Of a DNA stretch of 64,000 nucleotides, positions 1 through 8,882 are shown piece after piece. The DNA lies in assembly GCA_035552095.1 (NCBI GenBank), contig DASZMA010000017.1:18753-82752 (forward strand), read 5' to 3'. The first letter of the stretch is position 1, and each line of letters opens with the position of its first letter. This DNA is from Bog-473 sp035552095. Its GTDB lineage: Bacteria; Actinomycetota; Acidimicrobiia; Acidimicrobiales; RAAP-2. The notes beneath the pieces were generated by a model. It was not told the origin of the DNA. It did no database searches and was given only the letters and a program-made list of their open reading frames with translations. The translations under genes and the position numbers were made by a program.

Positions 1-768
1 AGCCAGGGCGCCGAAGGCGGCCAGGGCGAACAGGAGGTGCAGCCGCCTCCGCCGGGTCCAGGCGGGATCGGGCCCGGTCTCCGCCGGGAACATCATCAGA
101 TGGCTGCCGCCGAGGACCCGCACCGTCCAGACGCGCTGGCCCCGGGGACGGCCCCGCCGGCTCGTCCCGCCTGAATTCCGCCGCCGCGACGACCGTCGCC
201 CGCCCAGCACGGCCAGCACGATGAGCGGCCAGAGGAGGTAGAACTGCTCCTCAATGGCCAGCGACCAGGTGTGCACCAGCGGCGAGGGCTGGGCCACCGT
301 CGAGAAGTAGCTCACGTTGCCGTGGATGGAGTACCAGTTGGAGGCGTAGAAGATGGTCGAGAGGGCGTCGCTGATGATGTGCTGGGTGGCTAACAGGCGG
401 GGCGCCACCGCTAGCACCACCCCGATCGCCGCCACCAGCAGGAAGAGCGCCGGGAGCAGCCGGCGGGCCCGCCCGGCCCAGAAGCGGCCCAGGCGGATGG
501 TGCCCGATGCGGCCCACTCGCTCACCAGCAGGGTGGTGATCAGGTAGCCCGAGAGCACGAAGAAGGCGTCGACCCCGTAGAAGCCGCCGGGGACCGAGCT
601 GAGCCCGGTATGGAAGGCGATGACGGCGAGGACCGCCATGGCTCGGATCCCATCGAGCCCGGCGACGCGGCGCAGATGGGGCCGCCCCGGTTGCCCTCCG
701 CCGCCGCCCTCCTCCACGAGGGGGGAACGGACCGCGATCGCCTTCCCTGCGTTAGCGTCCGTGTCCAT
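1..768 (-). CDS. Acyltransferase 3 family membrane protein (N-terminal part, cut by window edge)
   Basis: This is the N-terminal 256 codons of an integral-membrane acyltransferase of the OafA/YrhL (acyltransferase 3) family, which O-acylates surface polysaccharides or lipids. After about 37 Gly-rich residues comes the family start LRRVAGLDGIRAMAVL, then FYGVDAFFVLSGYL, and near residue 166 the very typical HTWSLAIEEQFYLLWP. The His in the first membrane segment (AVIAFHTG) is the usual catalytic candidate. A basic loop rich in Arg follows before the window ends. The ATG is at 768-766 and overlaps the divergent decarboxylase start by two bases, so one of the two starts may be further in. The family call is firm; the substrate cannot be read. 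Confidence 0.9.
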   Translation of the reverse strand, partial: MDTDANAGKAIAVRSPLVEEGGGGGQPGRPHLRRVAGLDGIRAMAVLAVIAFHTGLSSVPGGFYGVDAFFVLSGYLITTLLVSEWAASGTIRLGRFWAGRARRLLPALFLLVAAIGVVLAVAPRLLATQHIISDALSTIFYASNWYSIHGNVSYFSTVAQPSPLVHTWSLAIEEQFYLLWPLIVLAVLGGRRSSRRRNSGGTSRRGRPRGQRVWTVRVLGGSHLMMFPAETGPDPAWTRRRRLHLLFALAAFGALA

Positions 769-2341
769 GCTGAGCCGCAAGATACCGCTCGAAGCGGCGC
801 CGCCTCACGTCACGCCTACCTACGCCTCCCGGGGCCTGACCCACCCCGTCCCCCGCTACGAGCTGCCGGCCGACTCCATGGACCCCACCACGGCCTACCA
901 ACTCATCCACGACGAGCTCGCCCTCGATGCCAACCCGGCCCTCAACCTGGCCACCTTCGTCACCACCTACATGGACGACGCCGCCGACCGCCTCATGGCC
1001 GAGACCCTCAATAAGAACGCCATCGACTGGGACGAGTACCCCCAGACCGTCGCCCTCCAGGACCGCTGCGTCAACATGCTGAGCCGCCTCTTCGGCGCCG
1101 CCGAGCACCACGACGCCGTGGGCACGGCGACCGTGGGCAGCTCCGAGGCCATCCACCTGGGCGGCCTGGCCATGAAGTTCCGCTGGCGCGCCGCACGCCT
1201 GGCGGCGGGCCTCCCCGCCGACCGCCCGAACATCGTCATGGGAGCCAACGTCCAGGTGTGCTGGGAGAAGTTCGCCCGCTACTTCGACGTCGAGCCGCGG
1301 TACGTGCCGCTCACAGTGGATCGCTTCATCATCGGGGTGGACGAGGCCATGGCGCTGGTCGACGAGCACACCATCGGGGTGGTGGGGATCCTCGGGTCGA
1401 CCTACACCGGCGAGTACGAGCCCATCGCGGCGTTGGACGCCGCGCTGACCGCCTTGTGCGACGAGCGCAACCGAGCGGCCGCCCACGATGACGACGCCGC
1501 CCGCGCCAACGACGCTGCCCACGAGAACGAGGCCGTCGGCAACGAAGCCAATGCGACGGGTAAGAAGGAGCGCTGGGTGTGGGACGTGCCGATCCACGTC
1601 GATGCGGCCTCGGGTGGCTTCGTGGCCCCCTTTCTCGCCCCCGAGCTCCTGTGGGACTTCCGGCTGGATCGGGTGCGCTCCATCAACGTGAGCGGCCACA
1701 AGTACGGGCTGGTCTACCCCGGGGTGGGCTGGATCATCTGGCGCCAGGTGGCCGACCTGCCCCGCGAGCTCGTCTTCGAGGTCGACTACCTGGGCGGGAC
1801 CCACTACAGCTTCGGGCTCAACTTCTCACGCGGCGCCTCGCAGATCGTGGGCCAGTACTACAACCTCATCCGGCTCGGTCACCGCGGCTACCGCGAGATC
1901 ATGCTGGCCCTGGCCGAGACGGCGCACTGGGTGGCCGCCGCGCTGGCCCAGTTACCCGACGTGGTGGTCATGGCGGGCGGGACCGACCTCCCCGTCGTCT
2001 GCCTGCGTCTCTCCGAGGGGTTGCCCTTCACCGTCTTCGACCTCTCCGAGCGGCTGCGCCGCCGGGGCTGGGTGGTGCCGGCCTACCGCATGGCGGCCAA
2101 CGCCGAGTCGGTCGCCGTGCTGCGGGTGGTGGTGCGCGAGGGTCTCTCGCGCGACATGGCCGAGGCGCTGGTGACCGACATCGCCGATGCGCTGACCTTC
2201 TTCCGGGCCACCCCGGCCGCCGCCGCGCCCACCCTGGCTCCGACGGCCACCGTGACCGCGGCCCCGACGGTGGTCTCGACCGCCGCCCGGGTCTCGGCCG
2301 TCGGCCCCAAGACCGACCCCAAGACCAAGGCCGTCTGTTGA
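767..2341 (+). CDS. gad: Glutamate decarboxylase (PLP-dependent, GadA/B family)
   Basis: Converts glutamate to 4-aminobutyrate and CO2, consuming a proton; in other bacteria this supports acid resistance. The protein lines up with E. coli GadB from recall: NLATF near the N-terminus, VGSSEAIHLGG, HIDAASGGF-like HVDAASGGF, and the PLP lysine in SGHK (about residue 312), then VDYLGG and YDLSERL-like FDLSERL. A hydrophilic Ala/Asp/Glu/Asn-rich insertion of about 30 residues (about 231-265) and an Ala/Pro/Thr-rich C-terminal tail are extra. I start at the ATG at 767 because the following residues keep register with the GadB N-terminus; a longer frame from 620 would run antisense through the acyltransferase gene. 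There is no good ribosome site, so ATG 878 is possible. No antiporter gene is adjacent. Confidence 0.9.
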   Translation: MLSRKIPLEAAPPHVTPTYASRGLTHPVPRYELPADSMDPTTAYQLIHDELALDANPALNLATFVTTYMDDAADRLMAETLNKNAIDWDEYPQTVALQDRCVNMLSRLFGAAEHHDAVGTATVGSSEAIHLGGLAMKFRWRAARLAAGLPADRPNIVMGANVQVCWEKFARYFDVEPRYVPLTVDRFIIGVDEAMALVDEHTIGVVGILGSTYTGEYEPIAALDAALTALCDERNRAAAHDDDAARANDAAHENEAVGNEANATGKKERWVWDVPIHVDAASGGFVAPFLAPELLWDFRLDRVRSINVSGHKYGLVYPGVGWIIWRQVADLPRELVFEVDYLGGTHYSFGLNFSRGASQIVGQYYNLIRLGHRGYREIMLALAETAHWVAAALAQLPDVVVMAGGTDLPVVCLRLSEGLPFTVFDLSERLRRRGWVVPAYRMAANAESVAVLRVVVREGLSRDMAEALVTDIADALTFFRATPAAAAPTLAPTATVTAAPTVVSTAARVSAVGPKTDPKTKAVC

Positions 2342-2421
2342 CTGCCTCCGACGACCGCGCCGTCAACCACGCCGACGACCACGCCGACGACCACTCGGCC
2401 AGCGCCTAGTTTGAGGCGCTC

Positions 2422-3414
2422 ATGATCAAGATCGGCATCCTCGGCGCGGCCCGCATCGCCCCCGCCGCGCTCATCAAGCCGGCCCGGCACAACGACCGGG
2501 TCGAGGTGGTCGCCGTGGCCGCGCGCGACGCCGCCAAGGCGCACGACTTCGCCAACAAGCACAAGATCCCCCGCATCCTGGGCTCCTACGAGGAGCTGCT
2601 GGCCGATCCCGAGATCACTGCGGTCTACATCCCGCTGCCCAACGGGTTACACGGCCGTTGGACCATCGCCGCGCTGAGTGCCGGCAAGCACGTCCTGTGC
2701 GAGAAGCCCTTCACGGCCAACGCCGACGAGGCGCGCACGGTGGCCGAGGCGGCGGCGGCCCACCCTGGCCTGGTGGTGATGGAGGCCTTCCATTACCAGT
2801 ACCACCCGATGACCAAGCGGCTGGTCGAGATTGTGCAGTCGGGCGAGCTCGGCAACATCGCCGAGATCGACATCTCCTTCTCCGCCCCCCTGGCCAAGAA
2901 GGGCGACATCCGCTACCAGCTCGACCTGGCCGGCGGGGCCACCATGGACATGGGCTGCTACCCCATTTCGCTGCTGCGCCTGCTGGCCGCCGGGCCCCGG
3001 GTCATCGGCGCCAAGGCCAAGCTCTCCTCGCCGGGCGTGGACCGGGCCATGGACGCCCGCTTCTCGCTGCCCGAGGGTGGCACGGCCCGGGTGCGCTGCT
3101 CCATGTTCTCCTCCTCCCTGTTACGCCTGCACGCCAAGGTGACCGGCAGCGAGGGCACGCTCACCGTCTTCAACCCGTTCGCCCCCCACTTCGGCCACCG
3201 GGTCCGGATTGAGACGGCGTCGGGCACCCGCAAGGAGAAGTTCTCGCGCCGGACCACCTACGACTACCAGCTCGAGGCGTTCGCCGCCGCCGTCGAGGAG
3301 GGCGCCCCCTTCCCCACCACGGCCACCGACGCCATCCGCACCATGGAGTTGATCGACGGCATTTACGTGGCCGCCGGTCTGGGCATCCGCCAACCGACCC
3401 GAGGGAGTTCGTAG
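2422..3414 (+). CDS. Gfo/Idh/MocA family NAD(P)-dependent oxidoreductase
   Basis: A 330-residue dehydrogenase. The N-terminal Rossmann motif reads IGILGAARIAP, and the family cofactor/substrate motif CEKPFTANADEA (EKP) sits near residue 95. The C-terminal GFO_IDH_MocA_C domain includes GGATMDMGCYPISLLR, with a conserved Asp and the YPI stretch. Members oxidise or reduce sugars, inositols and related cyclic compounds or act on dihydrodiols; the substrate cannot be read here. The gene stands 80 bp after the decarboxylase and 3 bp before tldD, so it may be cotranscribed with the protease pair. The length is normal for the family. Confidence 0.9.
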   Translation: MIKIGILGAARIAPAALIKPARHNDRVEVVAVAARDAAKAHDFANKHKIPRILGSYEELLADPEITAVYIPLPNGLHGRWTIAALSAGKHVLCEKPFTANADEARTVAEAAAAHPGLVVMEAFHYQYHPMTKRLVEIVQSGELGNIAEIDISFSAPLAKKGDIRYQLDLAGGATMDMGCYPISLLRLLAAGPRVIGAKAKLSSPGVDRAMDARFSLPEGGTARVRCSMFSSSLLRLHAKVTGSEGTLTVFNPFAPHFGHRVRIETASGTRKEKFSRRTTYDYQLEAFAAAVEEGAPFPTTATDAIRTMELIDGIYVAAGLGIRQPTRGSS

Positions 3415-3417
3415 CTG

Positions 3418-4914
3418 ATGCCGCTGCCCGCCGACGAGCTCAGCGCCCTGACCGACGCCGCCCTCAGTGCGGCCAGTGGCTGCGCCGCCGCCGAGCTGCG
3501 GGTCGAGCGCATCCGCTCCCAGCAGGTCCGCCTGCGCGACGGGGCGCCCGAGGGCTCCTCCGATGACACCGAGTTCGGCATGGGGGTGCGGGTGGTGGTC
3601 GACGGGGCCATGGGGTTCGCCGCCACCGTCGACGTGCGGCCCGAGGAGGCGGCCTCCCTGGTGGCGCAGGCGATAGAGACGGCGCGGGTGACGGCCCGGG
3701 CCGGCGGAGGGCGGGTCGAACTCGCTCCCGAGCCGTCGCACGGCGAGGTGACCTGGACCAGCGCCTTCGAGATCGACCCGGGGACGGTGCCGCTGGCCGA
3801 CAAGGTGGCGCTGTTGGCCGAGTGGAGCCAGCGGTTGCTGGCCCACCCCGCCGTCGCCCACGCCACCGCCTCGGTGCTCAGCGTGGGCGAGGAGACCTAC
3901 CTGGCCGACCTGGGTGGGACCCGGGCAATGCAGCACCGGGTGCGGTTGCACCCCCAACTCGAAGCGCTGGCGCTGAGCGAGGGTGGCTTCGAGACGATGC
4001 GCACGCTGGCCCCACCGGTCGGGCGGGGCTGGGAGTACCTGACCGGCGGCGGAGGCGGCGGCGGCGGTTGGGATTGGGACGGCGAGCTGGCCCGGATCCC
4101 CGAGCTGCTGGCCGAGAAGCTGGCCGCGCCCACGGTCGAGGCGGGCGACTACGACCTGGTGGTGGATCCCTCCAACCTGTGGCTGACCATTCACGAGTCG
4201 ATCGGGCACGCCACCGAACTGGACCGGGCCATGGGCTACGAGGCGGCCTACGCCGGCACGTCCTTTGCCACCTTCGACCAGCTGAACTCCTTGGTGTACG
4301 GCTCCCCCGTTATGCACATCACCGGTGACCGCACGGTGGAGCACGGTCTGGCCACCGTGGCGATCGACAGCGAGGGCGTGTCGGCCCAATCGTTCGACCT
4401 CGTGCGCGACGGCATCCTGGTCGGCTACCAGCTCGACCGGGCCATCGCCGCCGCCACCGGTTTTGCCCGTTCCAACGGGTGCGCCTTCGCCGACTCGCCG
4501 CTGCACGTGCCCATTCAGCGCATGGCCAACGTCTCGCTCGGTCACTCGGGCGCGGCCGGGCCGTCGACCGAGGAGCTGATCGCCGGCGTCGAGCGCGGCC
4601 TCTACATCGTCGGTGACAAGAGCTGGTCCATCGATATGCAGCGCTACAACTTCCAGTTCACCGGGCAGCGCTTCTTCAGGATTGAGGGGGGGCGGCTGGT
4701 GGGGCAGGTGAAGGACGTGGCGTATCAAGCCACCACGACCGAGTTCTGGGGCGCCATGGAGGCCGTGGGGGGCTCGTCCACCTGGGTCCTCGGCGGCGCC
4801 TTCAACTGCGGCAAGGGCCAGCCGGGTCAGGTGGCCCCGGTCAGCCACGGGTGCCCCTCGGTGCTGGTGCGCGGCGTGCGGGTGCTCAACGCCCGGGAGG
4901 AAGCGGGCCGGTGA
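3418..4914 (+). CDS. tldD: TldD-type metalloprotease subunit
   Basis: Catalytic subunit of the TldD/TldE protease, a zinc peptidase that in other bacteria matures ribosomally made peptides such as microcin B17 and degrades the CcdA antitoxin. The zinc motif HESIGH (HExxxH) is at about residue 259, and the third-ligand region with Cys (NCGKGQPGQ) is near residue 464, as expected in TldD. A run of glycines precedes WDWDGELARIP around residue 210, which is longer than I recall in the family. The partner TldE follows after 16 bp. No ribosomal-peptide precursor gene is visible next to the pair. The ATG follows the upstream stop by 3 bp. Confidence 0.92.
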   Translation: MPLPADELSALTDAALSAASGCAAAELRVERIRSQQVRLRDGAPEGSSDDTEFGMGVRVVVDGAMGFAATVDVRPEEAASLVAQAIETARVTARAGGGRVELAPEPSHGEVTWTSAFEIDPGTVPLADKVALLAEWSQRLLAHPAVAHATASVLSVGEETYLADLGGTRAMQHRVRLHPQLEALALSEGGFETMRTLAPPVGRGWEYLTGGGGGGGGWDWDGELARIPELLAEKLAAPTVEAGDYDLVVDPSNLWLTIHESIGHATELDRAMGYEAAYAGTSFATFDQLNSLVYGSPVMHITGDRTVEHGLATVAIDSEGVSAQSFDLVRDGILVGYQLDRAIAAATGFARSNGCAFADSPLHVPIQRMANVSLGHSGAAGPSTEELIAGVERGLYIVGDKSWSIDMQRYNFQFTGQRFFRIEGGRLVGQVKDVAYQATTTEFWGAMEAVGGSSTWVLGGAFNCGKGQPGQVAPVSHGCPSVLVRGVRVLNAREEAGR

Positions 4915-4930
4915 TGGCCGGTGATGGCCG
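4911..4930 (+). repeat. 10-bp tandem duplication at the tldD stop / tldE start
   Basis: The unit GTGATGGCCG occurs twice in direct succession. The first copy contains the tldD stop codon. Each copy carries an ATG that is followed within a few codons by a stop, so the repeat adds two dead-end starts before the true tldE start at 4931. Confidence 0.7.
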
Positions 4931-6370
4931 ATGATTGAGGCCCAAGCCGTGATTGAGGACGCGCTGGCCCAGGCCGCCCGGGGTGGGGCTGACGGCTGCG
5001 TGGTGCTGGTTGACGAGACCAGCCACGCAGACGTGCGCTTCGCCCTGAACACCACGACGACCAACGGCGTACGGCGGGACCGCTCGGTCACCGTCATCGT
5101 GATGGTGGCCCGGTCGGTCGGGGTGGCCCGGCGCAGCGGCGTGGTCGACGTGGCCCAGATGGTTTCTTTGGCCTTGAGCGATGCCCGGGGGGCGGCGCCG
5201 GCCGACGACGCCTTCGCGCTGGTCGATGGGTTGGACGCCGCCCACGGGGGCGGGGCCGCCGCGGCCGTGGCCTTCGGGCAGGCGCCGCTCGAGACCGACC
5301 TGTCGGTCCTCGGCGGCGTGCTCTCGGCGTTGGCCGGGGCCTTCGAGCGGGCCCGCCGGGACGAGCTGGTACTGGCCGGGTTCGCCGAATATGGGGTGTC
5401 GACCATCTACCTGGGCAGCTCGACCGGCGTACGACTCTCTTATGCCCAACCCACCGGCGCCATCAACCTGGTCGGGCGCTCGGTCGATGGCGCCCGCTCG
5501 GCCTGGACCGGCGCCGGGGCCGAGCGCATCGGAGAGGTCTCCTTCGACCGCATGCTGGAGGAACTGTGGCGACGGTTGGCCTGGGCCGAGCAGCCGCGGG
5601 CGCTGGAAGCGGGCCGCTACGAGGTCATCCTGCCGCCCTCGGGTGTGGCCGACCTGATGGGCTCGCTGTGCTTCTACGGGATGGGCGGCCAGGACGCTGA
5701 GGACGGGCGCACCGTCTTCTCGGCCCCCGGCGGGGGCACCCGGGTGGGCGAGTCGCTCTCCTCGGTGCCCTTCACCCTCTACAGCGACCCCTTCGAGCCT
5801 GACCTCGAATGCCTGCCCTTCGTCGCCGCCGGCGCCTCGGATGCCGAGTCGTCCGTCTTCGACAACGGCCTGCCTCTGGCGCGCACCAACTGGATCGAGG
5901 AGGGGCGGCTGGCCCGCCTGCGCTATCACCGGGCCGGGGCGGCCCGCTCGGGGGTGGCGGCGGCGCCGTACATCGACAATCTCGTGCTGCGCGACGGGGC
6001 TAGCGGAGCTTCGGGCGGGGCGGCGAGCGGGGTCAGTGGTGGTGGGACCGTCGACGAGATGGTGGCCCGCACCGAGCGAGGCTTGCTGCTCACCTGCCTC
6101 TGGTACATCCGCGAGGTGGACCCGGCCACGCTGCTGCTGACCGGGCTGACCCGCGACGGCGTCTACGTGATTGAGGACGGGGCGGTAGTGGGGGCGGCCA
6201 ACAACTTCCGCTTCAACGAGAGCCCGGTCGACCTGCTGGCCCGGGCCACCGAGGTGGGCACCAGCATGCGAGCGCTCGGGCGCGAGCTGGGCGAGTACCT
6301 CAACCGGGCCGTCATGCCGCCGCTGCGGATCCCCGACTTCAACATGAGCTCGGTCAGCCAAGCCAGCTGA
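4931..6370 (+). CDS. pmbA: TldE/PmbA-type metalloprotease partner subunit
   Basis: Second half of the TldD/TldE heterodimer. It shares the PmbA_TldD fold but lacks HExxxH, as is normal for TldE, which shapes the peptide tunnel and does not bind zinc. Recognisable parts are the N-terminal VLVDETSHADVRFALNTTTT, a central YEVILPPSGVADLM (where TldE proteins keep the E-V-L-P segment) and the C-terminal NNFRFNESPVDLLARATEVG. The first two ATG codons in the tandem repeat just upstream (4914 and 4924) run straight into stops, so the ATG at 4931 is the only usable one nearby. It is almost certainly cotranscribed with tldD. Confidence 0.9.
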   Translation: MIEAQAVIEDALAQAARGGADGCVVLVDETSHADVRFALNTTTTNGVRRDRSVTVIVMVARSVGVARRSGVVDVAQMVSLALSDARGAAPADDAFALVDGLDAAHGGGAAAAVAFGQAPLETDLSVLGGVLSALAGAFERARRDELVLAGFAEYGVSTIYLGSSTGVRLSYAQPTGAINLVGRSVDGARSAWTGAGAERIGEVSFDRMLEELWRRLAWAEQPRALEAGRYEVILPPSGVADLMGSLCFYGMGGQDAEDGRTVFSAPGGGTRVGESLSSVPFTLYSDPFEPDLECLPFVAAGASDAESSVFDNGLPLARTNWIEEGRLARLRYHRAGAARSGVAAAPYIDNLVLRDGASGASGGAASGVSGGGTVDEMVARTERGLLLTCLWYIREVDPATLLLTGLTRDGVYVIEDGAVVGAANNFRFNESPVDLLARATEVGTSMRALGRELGEYLNRAVMPPLRIPDFNMSSVSQAS

Positions 6371-6385
6371 GCCATCTGGTCGGTC

Positions 6386-6400
6386 GGGGCAAGCTGCCCC
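6386..6400. terminator. Small hairpin after tldE, possible weak terminator
   Basis: A perfect 6-bp stem GGGGCA/TGCCCC with a 3-base loop lies 16 bp after the tldE stop, followed by the AT-rich stretch AAATTCTAAATTG. There is no true T-run, so an intrinsic terminator is only possible. The AT-rich stretch may instead belong to the promoter of the following HNH gene. Confidence 0.35.
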
Positions 6401-6453
6401 AAATTCTAAATTGATCGGCACGTCCCGGCGAGGGCCGGCGACCGTTCATTGTC

Positions 6454-7629
6454 ATGCAGCTTTTGGCCGAGAAGACCTCGACAGCCGACCTCATGGACGA
6501 GGCAGAGCAGCTGACGGGCACCATCGCCTCCACGTTGGGGTCTTTGATGGACGTGCTGGAGGAGCTGGACCAGCGCAAGGGTTACCGGACCGAGGGCGCC
6601 ACCTCCCTGGGCGCCTGGTTGGCCCAACGCTGCGGCATTTCGGAGAGCACCGGGCGGCTGTGGGCCAGAGTGGCCAAACTGCTGGGGAACCTGCCCCACC
6701 TCTCTCAGGGCCTGCGCGACGGCGCCGTCAGTTTCGACAAGGTGCGGACCGTGGCCACCATGGCAACGCCGGAGACCGATGCCGACCTGCTCGAAACCGC
6801 CCAGGAGTGCTCGGTCCGCCAACTGGCTGACCTGGCCCAGGCGGCCCAGCCGCCCTCCAACGAGGACGCGGCGAACTCGTACGAGGATCGCTATCTGCGC
6901 TTCAACGACGCCAGGCGCACCATCACGACCCAGCTGCCCCAGGACCTCTACGCCGAGGTCCGGGCCGCAATCACCATGCAGTCCAAGCAGAATTCCCGGG
7001 AGGCCAAGGCGGCCGCCGCGGTGGACCAGGCCGACGAGCAGGTTCGCTGGGATCAACGTCTGGCCGATGCGCTGGTGCAGATCTGCCGCCTGGCCGCCCA
7101 GGACCCTCAACGTACGGCCAACGGGACGAACGGGGCGAGTAGTGGCGGTCGGCCCCGGTACCTGGTCGTGGCGCACACCCCACTTTCGGTGCTGATGGGT
7201 GGTGACGGACTAGCCGAACTCGAACGGCTCGGCCTGGTCAGTGGCGAGGTGGTTCGAAGACTGGCCTGCGACGCCCGCCTGGCCCTGGCGGTCGACGACC
7301 CGGAGGGCCACACCATGTTCGAAGGGAGGGCCCGGCGGTTCCCCACCCCCGCCCAACGGCGTGAAGCATTCCGTCGGGACAAACGATGTCGCTTCCCCGG
7401 TTGCTCCAACGACATCTTCACCGACGTCCATCACATCACCTGGTGGGAACACGGCGGATTGACCGACCTCGAAAATTTGGTCACTCTTTGCGAGTACCAC
7501 CACACCCGCGTTCATGAGCAAGGGTGGCGGATGGTCGGCAACGCGAACGGTGTCTTGACCTTCGTCAGCCCCGATGGCCGGGAGATGACCTCGCACCCTT
7601 CGCCACTCTGGACCAAGCCGCGCCGATAG
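6454..7629 (+). CDS. DUF222 / HNH endonuclease domain protein
   Basis: A typical actinobacterial 13E12-type protein of 391 residues. The N-terminal two thirds is the DUF222 helical domain (LGAWLAQRCGISESTGRLWARVAKLL). The C-terminal HNH nuclease fold begins at RDKRCRFPGC and includes VHHITWWEHGG (about residue 325), NLVTLCEYHHTRVHE, with Cys residues that probably bind structural zinc. These genes are abundant and scattered in actinobacterial genomes; a nicking or homing role is assumed but rarely tested. It stands alone. Its TAG stop directly abuts the stop of the convergent GH16 gene, so the two meet at TAGCTA with no spacer. Confidence 0.88.
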   Translation: MQLLAEKTSTADLMDEAEQLTGTIASTLGSLMDVLEELDQRKGYRTEGATSLGAWLAQRCGISESTGRLWARVAKLLGNLPHLSQGLRDGAVSFDKVRTVATMATPETDADLLETAQECSVRQLADLAQAAQPPSNEDAANSYEDRYLRFNDARRTITTQLPQDLYAEVRAAITMQSKQNSREAKAAAAVDQADEQVRWDQRLADALVQICRLAAQDPQRTANGTNGASSGGRPRYLVVAHTPLSVLMGGDGLAELERLGLVSGEVVRRLACDARLALAVDDPEGHTMFEGRARRFPTPAQRREAFRRDKRCRFPGCSNDIFTDVHHITWWEHGGLTDLENLVTLCEYHHTRVHEQGWRMVGNANGVLTFVSPDGREMTSHPSPLWTKPRR

Positions 7630-8874
7630 CTACTTCCAGACGCGCATCCAGTCGACGTGCGTCGTGGCCGGCAGTTGGGTCACCCCGGCGGTGTACTGGT
7701 CGCCGGTGCCGTTGTTGAGCCCGAGGGCCGCGGTGAAGTTCAAGAAGAACGGCTGATCGAAGGGCGCCGGCGGTGTCTCCTGCGTGTCCCGTGCGGCGTA
7801 GGTGTCAGTGATGCAGGGAACCCCGTTGAAGTAGGCCGTGATGGTGGTCGGCGTCCAGGAGAGGCCGTAGTAGTTGAACTGCCCGGCCGTCATGGCGCCA
7901 TTGAGATCGGCGCAAGCGTTGGTGTCACTGGTGGCACCCTGGGTGCTTGATGCACCGGGGTAATGCACCGCCGGCACGTCGTACTGGGGGTACTCGCTGT
8001 AGAACTCGCCGTAGTCGATCTCACCATTGCGCGAGCCGGCATTGGAACCGTTGACGTCATGGAGGCTCTGATTGAGCGGGTACAGCCACAACGTCTCCTG
8101 CAGTCCCTCGGCCTTGGACGCCGGCATTTCCGCGTAGGCCTCGAAGAACCCGTACTCCTGGCTGAAGAGGCCACTGGAGTTCACGTCCCCACCTTCGAAC
8201 TGGGTGGAGAAATTGGCCAGGCCGCCGATGGTCGGGCACGACATGGCGGGGACCTGGACCACGGAGAGATTGAGTGTGCCACCGGATTCTGAAATCGTCT
8301 GCGGATTGTTCACGTAACAGACGATGCCGGGTGCCGACCCGTTGGTGTAGTCGGTCGTGGCCGTGGTCAAAGGGACCCACTTGGTCGTATCGAGCGCGGT
8401 CCCGTTGAATTCGTCATCGAACGAACAGGTCCAGGCGCTCTCACCGGTGGGCGGCGCCACCGGGGGTGTCATGGTCGAGCAGCCCGAGCCAACCGATGTG
8501 GTCGTCGTGGTCGAGGGGATCGTCGTGGTGGTGGTCGTGGTGGGCGGGGTCGTGGTCGTGGTGGTCGTGGACGCAGGCGGGCAGTCGTTGAGCAACATGA
8601 GGAGCGCGTTGCAGGCCGTGGTGGTGGTCACGCCGCCGCCGCCGGTGGTGGTGGTGGTCGTCGTGGTCGACCCACAGAGGCCGAGCGCCAGTTCCAGCGA
8701 GTTGCACGTCGAGCTGGTGTTCTGGGCGGCGATGGTGGTGGCGGCGGCCGGCAGCCGCACCGGGCCCGAACCGCCCGGGAACACCACCGCCGTCATGAGG
8801 CCGGCCAGCAGGAAGCAGGCCCCGAGCACGGACCCGACCAGCACACCTCTTCGCTTCAACGCCGCCGCCTTCAT
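7630..8874 (-). CDS. Secreted GH16-like glycoside hydrolase with Cys-pair/poly-Thr stalk
   Basis: A 414-residue exported protein with a basic N-terminus and a membrane segment or signal peptide (about 10-33). The stalk (about 50-135) has two copies of a short motif, CNSLELALGLC and CNALLMLLNDC, each followed by a poly-Thr run. The catalytic domain has the GH16 signature GEIDYGE, with E285 as nucleophile, D287 and E290 as acid/base by family rule, and a jelly-roll C-terminus ending HVDWMRVW. GH16 enzymes cut beta-1,3/1,4-glucans, agars or related galactans; the exact substrate is unknown. The gene begins 8 bp after the transporter stop with an AGAGAGG ribosome site, so it is the last gene of cassette 1. 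Confidence 0.85.
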   Translation of the reverse strand: MKAAALKRRGVLVGSVLGACFLLAGLMTAVVFPGGSGPVRLPAAATTIAAQNTSSTCNSLELALGLCGSTTTTTTTTGGGGVTTTTACNALLMLLNDCPPASTTTTTTTPPTTTTTTTIPSTTTTTSVGSGCSTMTPPVAPPTGESAWTCSFDDEFNGTALDTTKWVPLTTATTDYTNGSAPGIVCYVNNPQTISESGGTLNLSVVQVPAMSCPTIGGLANFSTQFEGGDVNSSGLFSQEYGFFEAYAEMPASKAEGLQETLWLYPLNQSLHDVNGSNAGSRNGEIDYGEFYSEYPQYDVPAVHYPGASSTQGATSDTNACADLNGAMTAGQFNYYGLSWTPTTITAYFNGVPCITDTYAARDTQETPPAPFDQPFFLNFTAALGLNNGTGDQYTAGVTQLPATTHVDWMRVWK

Positions 8875-8882
8875 AAGCCTCT

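Noticed and set aside
3121..5406. A 761-codon minus-strand frame across tldD and tldE, with a similar one at 4886-6421
   Set aside because: Composition is Arg/Gly/His/Pro-rich without motifs, while the plus-strand frames encode clear TldD and TldE proteins.
8491..8681. GTG/GTC-rich repeated DNA as a possible CRISPR or direct-repeat array
   Set aside because: The repeats are irregular, have no unique spacers and encode the poly-Thr stalk of the GH16 protein in frame.
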